The notes beneath the pieces were generated by a model. That model was not told where the DNA came from and ran no database searches. It saw only the letters and a list, made by a program, of their open reading frames with translations. From contig CM065320.1 in NCBI GenBank assembly GCA_033032175.1, positions 7,378,001-7,442,000 of the forward strand: 64,000 nt of DNA. Reading direction: 5' to 3'. This DNA is from Saturnia japonica (Eukaryota; Arthropoda; Insecta; Lepidoptera; Saturniidae). The stretch's first letter is position 1, and every line of letters starts with the position of its first letter. Both the position numbers and the translations under genes were made by a program. Below, one piece after another: positions 1-10,500 of the stretch.

Positions 1-270
1 TTCTCGATCATGGAGGTAGTTCGTACAAAATAATATATTGTTTAAGGTTTTATAAAACATATTATGTTTTAGCTTGACGATAATTATTGTTTAGTCTACC
101 ATAAAACGTATTGTTATTATCTTTTATTTTAGAATATGTCTAGATTTTAATATTGTTCTATTTAACTCTTAGTAGCTCAGTTTTGACTTCCGGTATTATT
201 CTTTCCGATTGAAAATGTCGGTACCTTAAATATGGGTTTTACTATAAAAGGACGGGCAGTCTGTACTGAG
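1..270. repeat. Left part of an LTR-like or satellite-like repeat, copy A
   Basis: This stretch is nearly identical to 6645-6915. The match runs from the window's first base to the sequence ctgtactgag, where a Jockey-like element interrupts it. The repeat resumes at 4189 and stays alignable to 4249. Because copies A and B bracket a BEL/Pao pol remnant in direct orientation, they could be its long terminal repeats. No clean TG...CA ends or primer-binding site were found, so a simple duplication is equally possible. Confidence 0.75.
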
Positions 271-1007
271 TTTTGGAAATTGTATGCGAGCTCTCCGGAA
301 TAACCGTAGAGCCTCCATACAAAAATTCGAAGCCCTCCCAATGCCACAACTGCCAGTTGTACGGACACTCTGCCCGCAACTGCTTCCTTCGTCCGAGGTG
401 CGTTAAGTGCCTCGAAGACCACCCAACCAGGGAGTGCACGCGTCAGCGTGACTCTAACACCCCCCCGAGCTGCGTACTATGCAGGGAGGAGGGACATCCT
501 GCGAACTATCGCGGATGCCCCAAGGCCCCGCACACCATGCACCCCCGCCGCCCTGGGCAGGCTGCCCCTCAGCGGGCACCCCCCGCCTCAGGGTCCCGGG
601 CGCAGCAACCTCTGCTCAATCCAGAGGTCTTTCCGTCCCTCCCTGCCCCCCGCCGCACTCAGGCGACCGTAGGCCCCCCCGCACCCCAGGTGCAGCCCAA
701 AACCGTGCGTTCGACTCAGAACGCATGGGCCCCCAAACCACAGCCCCTTATGGCTATGGACATCCCCGCGCCCCGCGCTCCAGCGCCCCGCGCCCCAGCA
801 CCACGCGCTCCAGCGTCCCGCGCCACCACAATGGATGACCTTATGTTATCGCTCACTCGTGAGCATGAGATACGCGAAATCCTCGCATACAAGGCTCATA
901 TGGAGCAGTACGGTTTCCTCGAAACCATAGCTGCCTTTCCCCGGCTCGTAGAGACGTTACAGCGTCTCGATCGCGAAGCCGCCAACCTCGGGCCTCTCAA
1001 TGGCTAA
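271..1007 (+). pseudogene. Jockey-like ORF1 (gag-like) C-terminal fragment
   Basis: About 244 residues remain of a nucleic-acid-binding gag-like protein that would form the retrotransposon RNP. Three CCHC-type zinc knuckles are visible near the start of the fragment: CHNCQLYGHSARNC, CVKCLEDHPTREC and CVLCREEGHPANYRGC. A Pro/Ala-rich tract with APAPRAPAPRAP repeats follows, and then a short conserved tail. The N-terminal half seen in the copy at 16522-18435 is gone. The stop overlaps the ORF2 start in the sequence ATGGCTAA, as expected for Jockey-type ORF coupling. There is no genuine start codon. Confidence 0.85.
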
Positions 1008-3880
1008 ACTCAAGCCGAGAGGTTTAAACATCTCTTTCTTTAATGCGCGGAACTTATATCCGCAGCGTGATCTCGTCGCGACTTATCTTAAAGATCACCA
1101 AATAGACATTCTCTTAGTACAGGAAACGCTCTTAAAGCGTGGTAAACGCAATCCGACATCGTTAGAAATGACCGCGACGGCCGAGGGGGCGGCACTCTCA
1201 TTTACTACAAGCGCTCGTTGTATTGCATGCCGATAGATCCTCCGATACTTACCAATATGGAAGTATCCGTGTGTAGACTAGGAATGACCGATCATCCGTC
1301 CATAACGATCGTATCTGTGTACCTCTCACCGACGAAAGTACCTCTCAGGTCTGACCTAGAGAAGCTACTCTCGCTCGGCACATCGGTCATTATCGCAGGT
1401 GACCTCAACAGTGGACACACGTCCTTCAACAATTGGAGAGACACCAGCAATGGGGTTATTCTCGAAGGGTTGTCGGACGAGTTAAACTTTGACGTCATAG
1501 CGCCTCCCACTCCCACCCACTTTCAAGATCACTGTACACCGACAGTGCTTGACATAGCCTTCCTGAAAAATATCGCGCTTCAGGTACGACTCATTCGGGT
1601 TGTACACGAACTCGACTCCGACCATCGCCCGGTCATCCTACAGCTAGGACAACTAGATGACTCCAGCCCTCCTACAGTCACAATGGTTGACTATGCAAAA
1701 TTAAAACACTACCTCGCGGATAGGCAGTCCTCGCCCAGTCTCGTTAGGGTCCCGGACGTGTTGGAGTCAGTTGCGCACGTAGATCTCGCAATCGACTCCC
1801 TAGTTGACCACCTCCAAGTCGGCATCGGAGAGGCCTCAAGAGAGGTCGAAGCGGCGAACGATCGCCGCTTTGTACTCCCTGCCGACGTGCGAGCGTTGTT
1901 GACGGAGAAGAACGCTGCGACTCGTGCGCATGACTCTTATCCGACCGATGCAAACCGCGCACGATTACGCGCACTTCAGAGAGCGGTTAAAGCCCGTATA
2001 ACCGAGCTCAAAAGTCACAGATGGGACACCTTAGTCGAAGGGCTAAGGCCGTCACATCTGACTTATTGGAAAGTAGCCCACGCCCTTAAAATAGACACCC
2101 AACCTCGCATGCCCCCCCTCAAAAGGGGTCCCGGCACTACACCCGCTTTCGATACCATCGACAAAGCGGAGTGCCTTGCCGCTTGTTTGGAGAGCCAGTG
2201 CTCCCCGAACAGCGTCAAGAACACCGACCGAGTCAGAGACATCGAAGCCCGCGTGGAGGAGCTGAATAAGCCCCCGGCATCAGAATCCCTGTCCCCAGTC
2301 ACTTCTGAGGAAATCTCTGCCATTCTCAAAAGCCTTAAGCTCAGAAAGTCGCCAGGTCCCGACGGTATCAGGAACGAAGTACTCAAACTTCTTCCCGATC
2401 ACCTCATAGCTCTATTGGTCTGCATATTCAATGTAGCCATAGCCAACTGCCATTTTCCAGCCGTCTGGAAAACGGCCATTGTCATAGGTATTCACAAGCC
2501 CGGCAAGAGCACGTCGCTTCCCGACAGCTACCGCCCTATCAGTCTCCTCAATACCCTAGGTAAAATCTATGAGCGGATTGAACCGTCTCAAATCCGTAAT
2601 AGAGGAGAAAAACCTCTACCCGCCTGAGCAATTCGGTTTTCGTGCTAGACATTCTTGCACTCATCAAGTGCACCGCCTCACGGAGCACATTCTGTTTAAC
2701 TTTTCCGAGTTATCCAAACCCCGTCGCACGCTGGCAGTCTTTTTCGACGTAGCCAAGGCCTTTGATAAGGTCTGGCACGAAGGATTAGTCTATAAGCTGT
2801 ACTCCCACGAAGTCCCCGATAGATTAGTTAAAATCATCCGCGATTACCTAAAAGACCGCACCTTTCGCTACAGAGTGGAAGGTGAACTATCCACACCCCA
2901 TCCCATACGCTCAGGCGTCCCCCAAGGTTCCATCCTGGCACCTAGCCTCTTCAATCTGTACGTCAGTGACCTACCAAAACTTCAAGAGAAAGTTGAAGTA
3001 GGTCTATACGCTGACGATACAGTCATATACTCCTCTCAAAGGCAAACGAGAAACCTCAAATGTAGGATCCAAAGAGCCGTGACCACTCTCGGGAAGTGGT
3101 TTAACGACTGGCGAATAGCCATAAACCCCACGAAGAGCGCAGCGGTGCTCTTCGACCAAACCGCCACAAAGATACCGCAAAAACTCAAGGACAATCCCCT
3201 TGAACTCTTCGGTAATCCGATCCCCTGGGAAAAGGCGACCAAATATCTAGGTGTAACCCTAGACAGTAGACTCTCCTTTATACGCCACATCAATCTGGTT
3301 AGGAAAAGGGCCTCCTGGACCCTCGCCCGACTACATCCTCTGATGTGCTGCAAGCAAAATGTCCACGAGACACAAGCTTACGCTCTACAAGATGTGTATC
3401 CGTCCGATCATGACATATAGCTGCGTTGCGTTCGCACATATGCCAAGTTATAACTGGGAACGCTTACAAGCCATCCAGAACAAGTTTCTTCACCGCCTTA
3501 CCGGTGCCCCCTGGTTTGTTCGTATGGAGGATCTCCATAGAGATATGGACCTTCCCTCGATACATGCATACGCCAAACACCTTTCTCGCTCGTATTTCGA
3601 CACCGCGTCGAACCACGCGAACCCCTTAATAAAAGCGGCAGCTTCTTATGTTCCCGACCCCAACGCCTGCCGGAGAAAACGCCGGCCGCGTAATATATTC
3701 ACTGACCCGCCCGACCAAACCGAAAAAGCTAACGCGTTCTACGCCGACACCGTCTCTCCAAACAGAGCGTGCCACCGCCCACGCCCGCGTAACCACCGTT
3801 CTCTCCGCAGAGGACGGGCGGTCAACTTCGCTCCCGCACACCCGTCACGTCCACCCTCTCTAGCGGCAACCCAAGCCTAG
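1000..3880 (+). pseudogene. Jockey-like ORF2 (endonuclease-reverse transcriptase), frameshifted
   Basis: ORF2 would encode an apurinic-type (EEP) endonuclease followed by reverse transcriptase, which nick target DNA and copy the element RNA. The reading frame is broken three times relative to the copy at 14004-16535: a small deletion near 1160-1170, a short deletion near 2578, and a short deletion near 3350. Recognisable blocks include QETLLKRGKRN, AGDLNSGHTSF and LDSDHRPVI (endonuclease), then SYRPISLLNTLGK, AKAFDKVWHEG, SGVPQGSILAPSLFNLYVSD and the YADDTVIY catalytic motif (reverse transcriptase). No RNase H domain follows. The C-terminal part here (3359-3880) shows what the other copy lost at its own frameshift. 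Confidence 0.9.
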
Positions 3881-4188
3881 GTCCGTTCCTCGGTGTGAAG
3901 CCCTTGGGTCAGGCAGCCGCCCGCGCGATACAAAGTGACACTATACGTGCAACATTTAGTTACCCACACACAACATTACACACGTATGAACACACACACG
4001 TGCACACCACACAGGTACATAGGTTCTGTAAGGGACCTTTTTTTTTCTTTTTTTGCGCTAGTTAGACTATTGCGCTAGTTAGTGTAGAAAAACCATTCCG
4101 ATTATTAAATACACATACGCATGGTCCACTCCTTCCTCCCAGGAGGAGGGGAACGTGCATATGAGTATATATTAGTTAGCTCGAATTC

Positions 4189-4249
4189 GGCAAGCTGGAT
4201 GTGTAAGATTAATAGAGTTAATAATTAATAGAGTTAATTATAGTGAATA
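4189..4249. repeat. Right part of repeat copy A
   Basis: The sequence ggcaagctggatgtgtaag and the following AT-rich bases match 6922-6966. Copy A has an extra local duplication of the phrase taatagagttaa. Homology to copy B ends at gtgaata. From 4250 to about 4690 I see no gene, only AT-rich sequence with no recognisable reading frame. Confidence 0.7.
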
Positions 4250-4689
4250 CAAGTGGACACAGTGATTAGTTATTATAGTGAAGTATCTTTGGTTTATTTT
4301 ATCTAATTTGTTTTACAATTCAGAAGTGGGATAACATCAGGAATTTTGGTATATTATTACCACCCTGATGTAATCATACGACCACAATATGGGCATTGAA
4401 CATTGTACTGATGAAGTGATTATTTTGGGTCATATAGAGGTAAGTCATGTAAATGTAAGTCATGTAAAAAGTTTTCTAGATGAATTGTGTAAGCAAATGG
4501 CCATTTTATGCATTTGTGTTTAATTATAAATATTGATAAATTGCGAATGACTTTAGTAACCACTCAAATAATTTGTTATTTTATTCTGTTGTATTGGATT
4601 CAAGTTGTCATGAAGGTTAGTGGTTGCTAATTAGTTGGTTATCTTGCGACCCAACTAAACTAGAGTCTGTGGCATGGAGTGCTTGGAAG

Positions 4690-5640
4690 GTTATGAGAGT
4701 CGCAGCAGATTTGCAAAGTATAAAAACTTCTTGAGAGATTCAACTTGGGGACTTGAGGTCCCTGCCTATGACTGATTTGTGTGATGACCATAAATACCAG
4801 TTACGAGAGCAGTTTTGATATGAATCTCGTTCGAGAATGAGGTAGTCTGAACATATCGAACAAAAGTGTTCAGTAAATACTCGAGTTCGCTGACCGTAAG
4901 ACCAGATTTGAGTCTGTACCCGGATATTTGTTTTAAATTATTAATGAATCGGACACACCAAGCTAATACATGCTGGGTCCGGGAAAGGAAGAATATTTAT
5001 TCAAAACATGAGATACGACATCAGTGCTAGTATGGTCACTAACACTAATTAACGTGGATCTAGTTCGACCGTGTGATTTATAGGCCACGTTGATGTCTCT
5101 GTTGAAATCCAGTTCGGGCCTGACCACCAGGAGGGGGGGTGTTGACACGTGATGTCAATTCTCAAAACTAACGTTGTCCGTGATTTTAACAACACGAGGT
5201 GCCACGAGTGTTTTTACTTTGTGGTTCAGTATATAGTCGCGACAAAACGGTTTTACTATCAGTAAAAGCTATCATACGAGTTAGATCTATATGACCATGG
5301 AGAAGATTCCACATGTGCTTTAAAATCCGTGACATTAAGACGGCACCACAAAGCTCCAGTCGGTTGACGGTAAGTGGTTTTAAAGGTGCTACCTTCGACT
5401 TGGCAATAAGTAACTGAACAGGATTGTCTTTACTACCAAGCGCTCGTATGTAGACACAACAACCGTAAGCTTTTGTGGATCCATCTCAAAAACATATCAA
5501 CTCGTAATGAATGGCCGTGGAGCTCGAGACTCGGCGTGGAAGTCGAAGTTCTTTGAGATGAATTAGTTCCTTCACAAAGTCTTGCCACTCTTGAGCTATA
5601 TCAGATGGCACAGACTGATCCCAGACGTTTGAAAGTACTT
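4690..5640 (-). pseudogene. BEL/Pao retrotransposon pol remnant
   Basis: Reading the minus strand from 5640 downward gives a mosaic of frames with clear BEL/Pao pol character. First comes VWDQSVPSDIAQEWQDF (the linker after reverse transcriptase), then a block ending ELICF*DGSTKAYGCCVYIR, then KSKVAPLKPLTVNRLELCG and IAFTDSKTVLSRLYTE. The Asp, Glu and Asp of these blocks match RNase H-type catalytic positions. Further on come TDNVSFEN*HHVST and, in another frame, LAWCVRFINNLKQISGYRL with LTVSELEYLLNTFVRYVQ, typical of the pre-integrase segment. A TCA-to-TGA change has broken the SDGS motif, and there are several frameshifts. The upstream reverse transcriptase and gag are missing: the remnant abuts a minisatellite at 5637. 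Confidence 0.8.
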
Positions 5641-5823
5641 GAAGTGCAATGTGCACGAACGACTTGAAGTGCAATGTGCACGAACGACTTGAAGTGCAAT
5701 GTGCACGAACGACTTGAAGTGCAATGTGCACGAACGACTTGAAGTGCAATGTGCACGAACGACTTGAAGTGCAATGTGCACGAACGACTTGAAGTGCAAT
5801 GTGCACGAACGACTTGAAGTGCA
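5637..5823. repeat. 25-bp minisatellite, seven full copies
   Basis: The unit acttgaagtgcaatgtgcac plus gaacg starts at 5637, 5662, 5687, 5712, 5737, 5762 and 5787, with a partial eighth at 5812. The full copies look identical by eye. Each contains the palindrome gtgcac. The unit length is not a multiple of three, so long open frames across it are accidental. It lies directly against the BEL/Pao pol remnant. Confidence 0.95.
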
Positions 5824-6505
5824 CGTAGTCGTGCGTGCGTCGGCGCGGCGTGGGTGCGCCGCAGCAGCGTGGGCGTGCGGCAGCAGCGTGGGCGTGCGTC
5901 GGCGCGGCGTGGGTGCGCCGCAGCGTGGGTGCGCCGCAGCAGCGTGGGCGTGCGCGCAGCAGCGTGGGCGTGCGGCGCGCGACGGGCACGTATGTCGTGC
6001 ATGCGGCGCGACGGGCACGTATGTCGTGCATGCGGCGCGCGGCGGGCGCGTGCGGCGTGCGGCGCGCGACGGTCACGAAAGTCGTGCGTGCGGTAGGCTG
6101 CGTGCGGCGTGCAGGTGCGGTGCGGCGCGCGACGGTCACGAAAGTCGTGCGTGCGGTAGGCTGCGTGCGGCGTGCAGGTGCGTGCGGCGTGCAGGTGCGT
6201 GCGGCGTGCAGGTGCGTGCGGCGCGCGACGGTCACGAAAGTCGTGCGTGCGGTAGGCTGCGTGCGGCGCGCGGGTGCTTGCGGCGCGCGGGTGCGTGCGG
6301 CGCGCGGGTGCGTGCGGCGCGTGGGTACGTGCGGCGCGCGGGTGTGTGCGGCGGGCACGTGTAGTCGTGCGTGCGTCGTACGGAGTGCGGCGCGCGGGTG
6401 CGTGCGGCGTGCGGCGGGCACGTGTAGTCGTGCGTGCGTCGTACGGAGTGCGGCGGGCACGTGTAGTCGTGCGTGCGTCGTACGGAGTGCGGCGGGCACG
6501 TGGTC
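5824..6505. repeat. GC- and CpG-rich complex minisatellite block
   Basis: About 680 bp of very GC-rich sequence made of related subunits that share gtcgtgcgtgcg. Subfamilies include a roughly 59-bp period near 5837-5923; a roughly 30-bp unit (gacgggcacgtatgtcgtgc) twice near 5985-6040; a unit with gacggtcacgaaagtcgtgc three times near 6066-6250; and a unit with gggcacgtgtagtcgtgcgt three times near 6352-6480. Absence of AT-rich stop codons opens long frames on both strands, but these translate only to Arg/Ala/His/Thr repeats. Base composition is unlike everything else in the window. Confidence 0.9.
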
Positions 6506-6644
6506 GCGGGGACGCGAAAATTTATCAGGATGGACGAGTTGTTAGCTTTACGAAAAATATAGTTCTAATTTTAATAAATATTACGTATTATAATAAATAT
6601 TAATAATTGCTGAATGAATAATAAGTTGAGAAATCTATTAAAAC

Positions 6645-6966
6645 TTCTCGATCATGGAGGTAGTTCGTACAAAATAATATATTGTTTAAGGTTTTATAAA
6701 ACATACTATGTTTTTTTTAGCTTGACGATAATTATTGTTTAGTCTACCATAAAACGTATTGTTATTATCTTTTATTTTAGAATATGTCTAGATTTTAATA
6801 TTGTTCTATTTAACTCATAGTAGCTCAGTTTTGACTTCCGGTATTCTTTCCGATTGAAAATGTCGGTACCTTAAATATGGGTTTTACTATAAAAGGACGG
6901 GCAGTCTGTACTGAGAGGCTAGGCAAGCTGGATGTGTAAGATTAATAGAGTTAATTATAGTGAATA
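6645..6966. repeat. Uninterrupted copy B of the LTR-like repeat
   Basis: Direct repeat of 1-270 plus 4189-4249, without the Jockey insertion, so it serves as the paralogous empty site. Differences from copy A are small: an extra tttttt run near 6710 and loss of a few bases near 6845. Confidence 0.8.
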
Positions 6967-7547
6967 TCTATATGAATGAATAATAGAAACTATCAATTTG
7001 GAGAGTAGTTTTTAATTTTGTAACATCGGAACGTATTAAGAAAAATCTTTTTTAAACAACATTTAAGTGGGTGAAAACAGCCTACATGCAAAGTCAGGCT
7101 TAAATTCAGAGATATGAGTTTTTTCCTTTCGATAGTAAATTTTAAAAAAACACGTGCTTAATTCGACATTTTTGAAAAAGATAAGGTAGGTAGTTTAATA
7201 CAATTTCAATATCATAATAATGTTTTATTTTCCTTGAAAGAATAGTCTTAGTAGGTACATAATATCAATTGATATCAAATATTTTCATATGTGAACGTAT
7301 ACCTACTAAAGTATACATACGAAGCTAGTAATAATGGTATGTGAAAAAGATACTGCAAGGTTTATAAATATCTGCATGGGATTTACTCCAGTTTTAAAGC
7401 TATGTTTATGAAAAATAGTTTATAGGACTCAGTTACCGATAACGGAACAAACACTTTTATGTAAAACAAAATTCTTAAAGGGGTCAAAAATTTTGAGAAA
7501 ACTGAAATTTTACCAGGAAAAAACGTCTAATACCTACATACATGTAC
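6967..7547. other. AT-rich spacer, probably Helitron 3' flank
   Basis: I see no gene here. The 3' terminus of the minus-strand Helitron (a short hairpin and CTRR end, which would read YYAG at the left on the plus strand) should lie in this stretch, but I could not place it. Confidence 0.4.
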
Positions 7548-10500
7548 CTATAGAGCTTCTCTATAAACTACATTGTCAGTAACGTTTCCCGGGGCATGCA
7601 CATACAAATGGTTTGCGTCGCTCACTCGGGAAAGAGCGACATAGAGCTGACCGTGAGAGAAGCAAGGGTGCGAAGGTCCACGCCAGCTGTTTGCAAAGTT
7701 TGTCCTTGCGCTTTGTTAATTGTCATCGCAAAACAGACACTGATTGGAAATTGAACGCGTTTGAATCGGAACGGGAAGTTATTAGGGATCAGTGGTATGC
7801 GGGAAATGAAAACGCGCTCACCTACAGCACACCCTGTCAGCACCTCCGCTTCTATTATGTTCCTTTGCAGAGATGTAACTCTAAGGCGTGTACCGTTACA
7901 TAATTTTGGTGGGCTTAAGTTTCGGAGTAAAATAATTGGAACACCAACTTTTACCAATATTTTATGCAATGGAAGTCCTGAAGCATCTAAGGAATCTAAA
8001 AATTCGACCGGGTAATGTGTGGACTCCACTTCGTCAATGACTCTATTTATGGACGTGTATTCAACACTCAGTCCAGGTATGCGGTCTAGTATGGTTATAT
8101 TGATACCAGCAGCTTGGTCATTTCGAGGAGTTAAAATAGTTCGCTCGCATAGCCAACTATTACTAAAACTCGTTATCAACGCTGGATCACCATACACTGA
8201 AGAGATCAGTTCCTCTATTGATATAACTGTGTGACATAATGTATCTGACAATTTAATTTTGCCTGTTTCTGCAGGGTATGTACCTTCATCTATTTGTAAT
8301 AACAGGCTGGAAAATCGTTCAGCATACAGGGTGCCTCCTGTCTGCACTCTCATATTTACGGTCAAGTTAACTCGAAGAATATTGACCCATAGATTTGAAC
8401 TCTTCAAGCAAGCGTTTACCTCGTCGGCCCGTGTGCCACGTGGCACAACTGGTAAAGTCTACCGAAAGTCACCACAAAACAGTATTGTTATACCTCCCAT
8501 TGGCTGTTCACAATGCCTGATATCTTGTAATGTCCTGCTGACAGCTTCAACCGCTTTGCGATGTGCCATGGTACACTCGTCCCATACAATTATATTGCAG
8601 TTTCGTAACACGTGTGCTTTATCACTATTTCGTGAAATATCACACAACGGGAAGTCACTGAAATCTAATTGTATTGGGATTTTAAACATAGCATGTGCGG
8701 TTTTTCCTCCAGGTAGTAAGGTAGCTGCTATACCAGACGATGCTACAGCTATTGCAATTTTTCCCTCACTGCGAAGTTTTGCTAAAATAATTTTGGTGAG
8801 AAATGTTTTCCCAGTGCCACCAGGGGCATCCAAAAAAAATATTTGACCCAAATCATTGTTTACACTATGACAAACTCGTTCGAAAACTCCCCTTTGTTCT
8901 GCTGTAAGCTTTGGAACTCCATCTCGTAGAGTTTCAGCTAATTCCAAAGGATCATAGCGAATCTCGGCAGAATTCTCTATTATCGCGGTTACCTTGTAAA
9001 GTTGGTTCAGATAAACCGTAATGCGTTTAACATTTACCACCGATAGATATCACAATTTCTTGGATAGCATTCAAACAGCGATTTAGTATGTTATCACGCA
9101 GCGCATCATTTATAGTGTCGCAATTATTGCTACCCTGTACTTCTCCGAAAAAGTCTTGTGCCAACTGATCCTGATATTTTTGCCACAATTGTGCTGCATC
9201 TGATAGAGCACAGAATACCAACATAACAGCATATAAATGACGCAAGCGGCGTGGACTATCACTGATGGAAGCTTCAGCCAAAGCGTCATCTCAATGTTGA
9301 TCGTCATCCAATATTCCTCGCGCTCGACATGCAGCTTGGAAAGTCAGGTGCTGGATGCTATCTACAATCTTTAAGTCGTCGAACGAAGTAGGCCCGCGAA
9401 CCACATGCAGAAGCATGCGCAGATAATAACACTCGGCATTATTTGGGTGCACGGTATATACACGTCCGATAATGTGCTCCTTAAATATACCAGGTGAACC
9501 TTCCACAGCAAGACCTCTTCTCCGACGATTGAAACTTCCGCGCTGACTGTTGTATGTGTAGTAGGACGGCACTTCATCGTACAGGAGAGTTTTAGCGTAG
9601 TGATCCATTGCACAAAGATTAAAGAACGCTAACAAAGTGGTTTGTCGTGGATTTTCCAACTGTTGTCTTACATTATCAGCGTCAAAATATACTCGCTGTC
9701 CTCCTTCGAGATGTACGTCCAGGTGCATTACAGGTGGATAATGTTCATGTATCGAGAAGTTTAAAATCCGCCATACGGCTTCGGAAGAGCTAATATAGCG
9801 ACCAGATTGAAATCTTGTGACTTCATCACGTTCATTGGTTACCCCAATTGTGGCCTGATCGTCCCCTTTATGTATATATTTTAATATATACTTGATACTC
9901 TGTACACTATTACACATTTCAATATTAAGGTGCGTTTGAAATGTTTTAGATAAAACAGGTGAATATGGCACGACCCATCTATTGTCCAGGGTTATCTGCT
10001 GGCCTCGGCATCTTATATTGGTAGTGTGACCTCCTTCCTGTAGTCCACGACGCCGGTACTTTGGATATCCATCTTCACCTGTTATTGTCACTCCAGTCAA
10101 TGCTTTTGGATATCTCTTAGTGCAATTACCATTTTTCATGCAGGGAGAGTTCATATTTAAAGTGCCGCATGGACCATGTATCATGTGCGTTTTTATTATG
10201 TCATACAGGACAGGATCTTCTTCGGGATTTGGAATTTCGGCACTTATCAAAATATCAACATCATTTGGACGAAGTTTTTCCTGCAACCACAGAAGAATGT
10301 GGGCATGAGGCAAACCACGTTTCTGCCACTCGACGCTGTACATAAAGCATAAAGCTTGCCCAAAGACTTTTTCTTTTGTTAGTAACTCGATCAACAGTTT
10401 CAGTTTCAAGTGAAAAACTCTTGCTACAATATCATGGCGATCATGTGATACTTGTCCAGGTAGGAGTTCAGATGTGATCTCAAACCATTTTGGATTTGTG

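Larger units (their letters stand above)
271..4188 (+). mobile_element. Decayed Jockey-clade non-LTR retrotransposon, copy 1
   Basis: This is a 5'-truncated non-LTR element. It begins inside ORF1 and ends in the 3' UTR, and it parallels the better-preserved minus-strand copy at 13146-19062. The 3' UTR (3881-4188) matches that copy up to the sequence agttagctcgaat. The terminal block seen in other copies (ending in gggcccctaaggctaacagtgtag plus poly(A)) is missing. The element interrupts a repeat whose uninterrupted form is at 6645-6966. Six bases of the repeat (aggcta) are absent at the junction, and no target-site duplication is visible. Confidence 0.85.

Noticed and set aside
4963..5148. 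A 61-residue minus ORF as an independent gene.
   Set aside because: It is part of the BEL/Pao pol remnant, ending in SHVLNKYSSFPG.
5141..5462. An apparent LTR: a purine-rich agggggg tract followed by TGTTGACACG and ending in ACAACA.
   Set aside because: The minus strand reads through this interval as BEL/Pao pol (KSKVAPLKPLTVNRLELCG, IAFTDSKTVL), so the LTR-like ends are coincidental.
5637..5823. Regular 25-bp units that might suggest a CRISPR array.
   Set aside because: The units are contiguous with no spacers, and the context is an insect genome.
5486..6499. A 337-residue minus-strand ORF and long plus-strand ORFs across the GC-rich repeats.
   Set aside because: They translate to simple Ala/Arg/Thr/His or Cys/Arg/Val repeats on both strands, an effect of absent stop codons in GC-rich tandem DNA. 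Only the C-terminal end of the minus ORF is real coding history, from BEL/Pao pol.
7622..8846. Plus-strand ORFs opposite the Helitron helicase.
   Set aside because: They are antisense shadows of the helicase frame and lack recognisable motifs.
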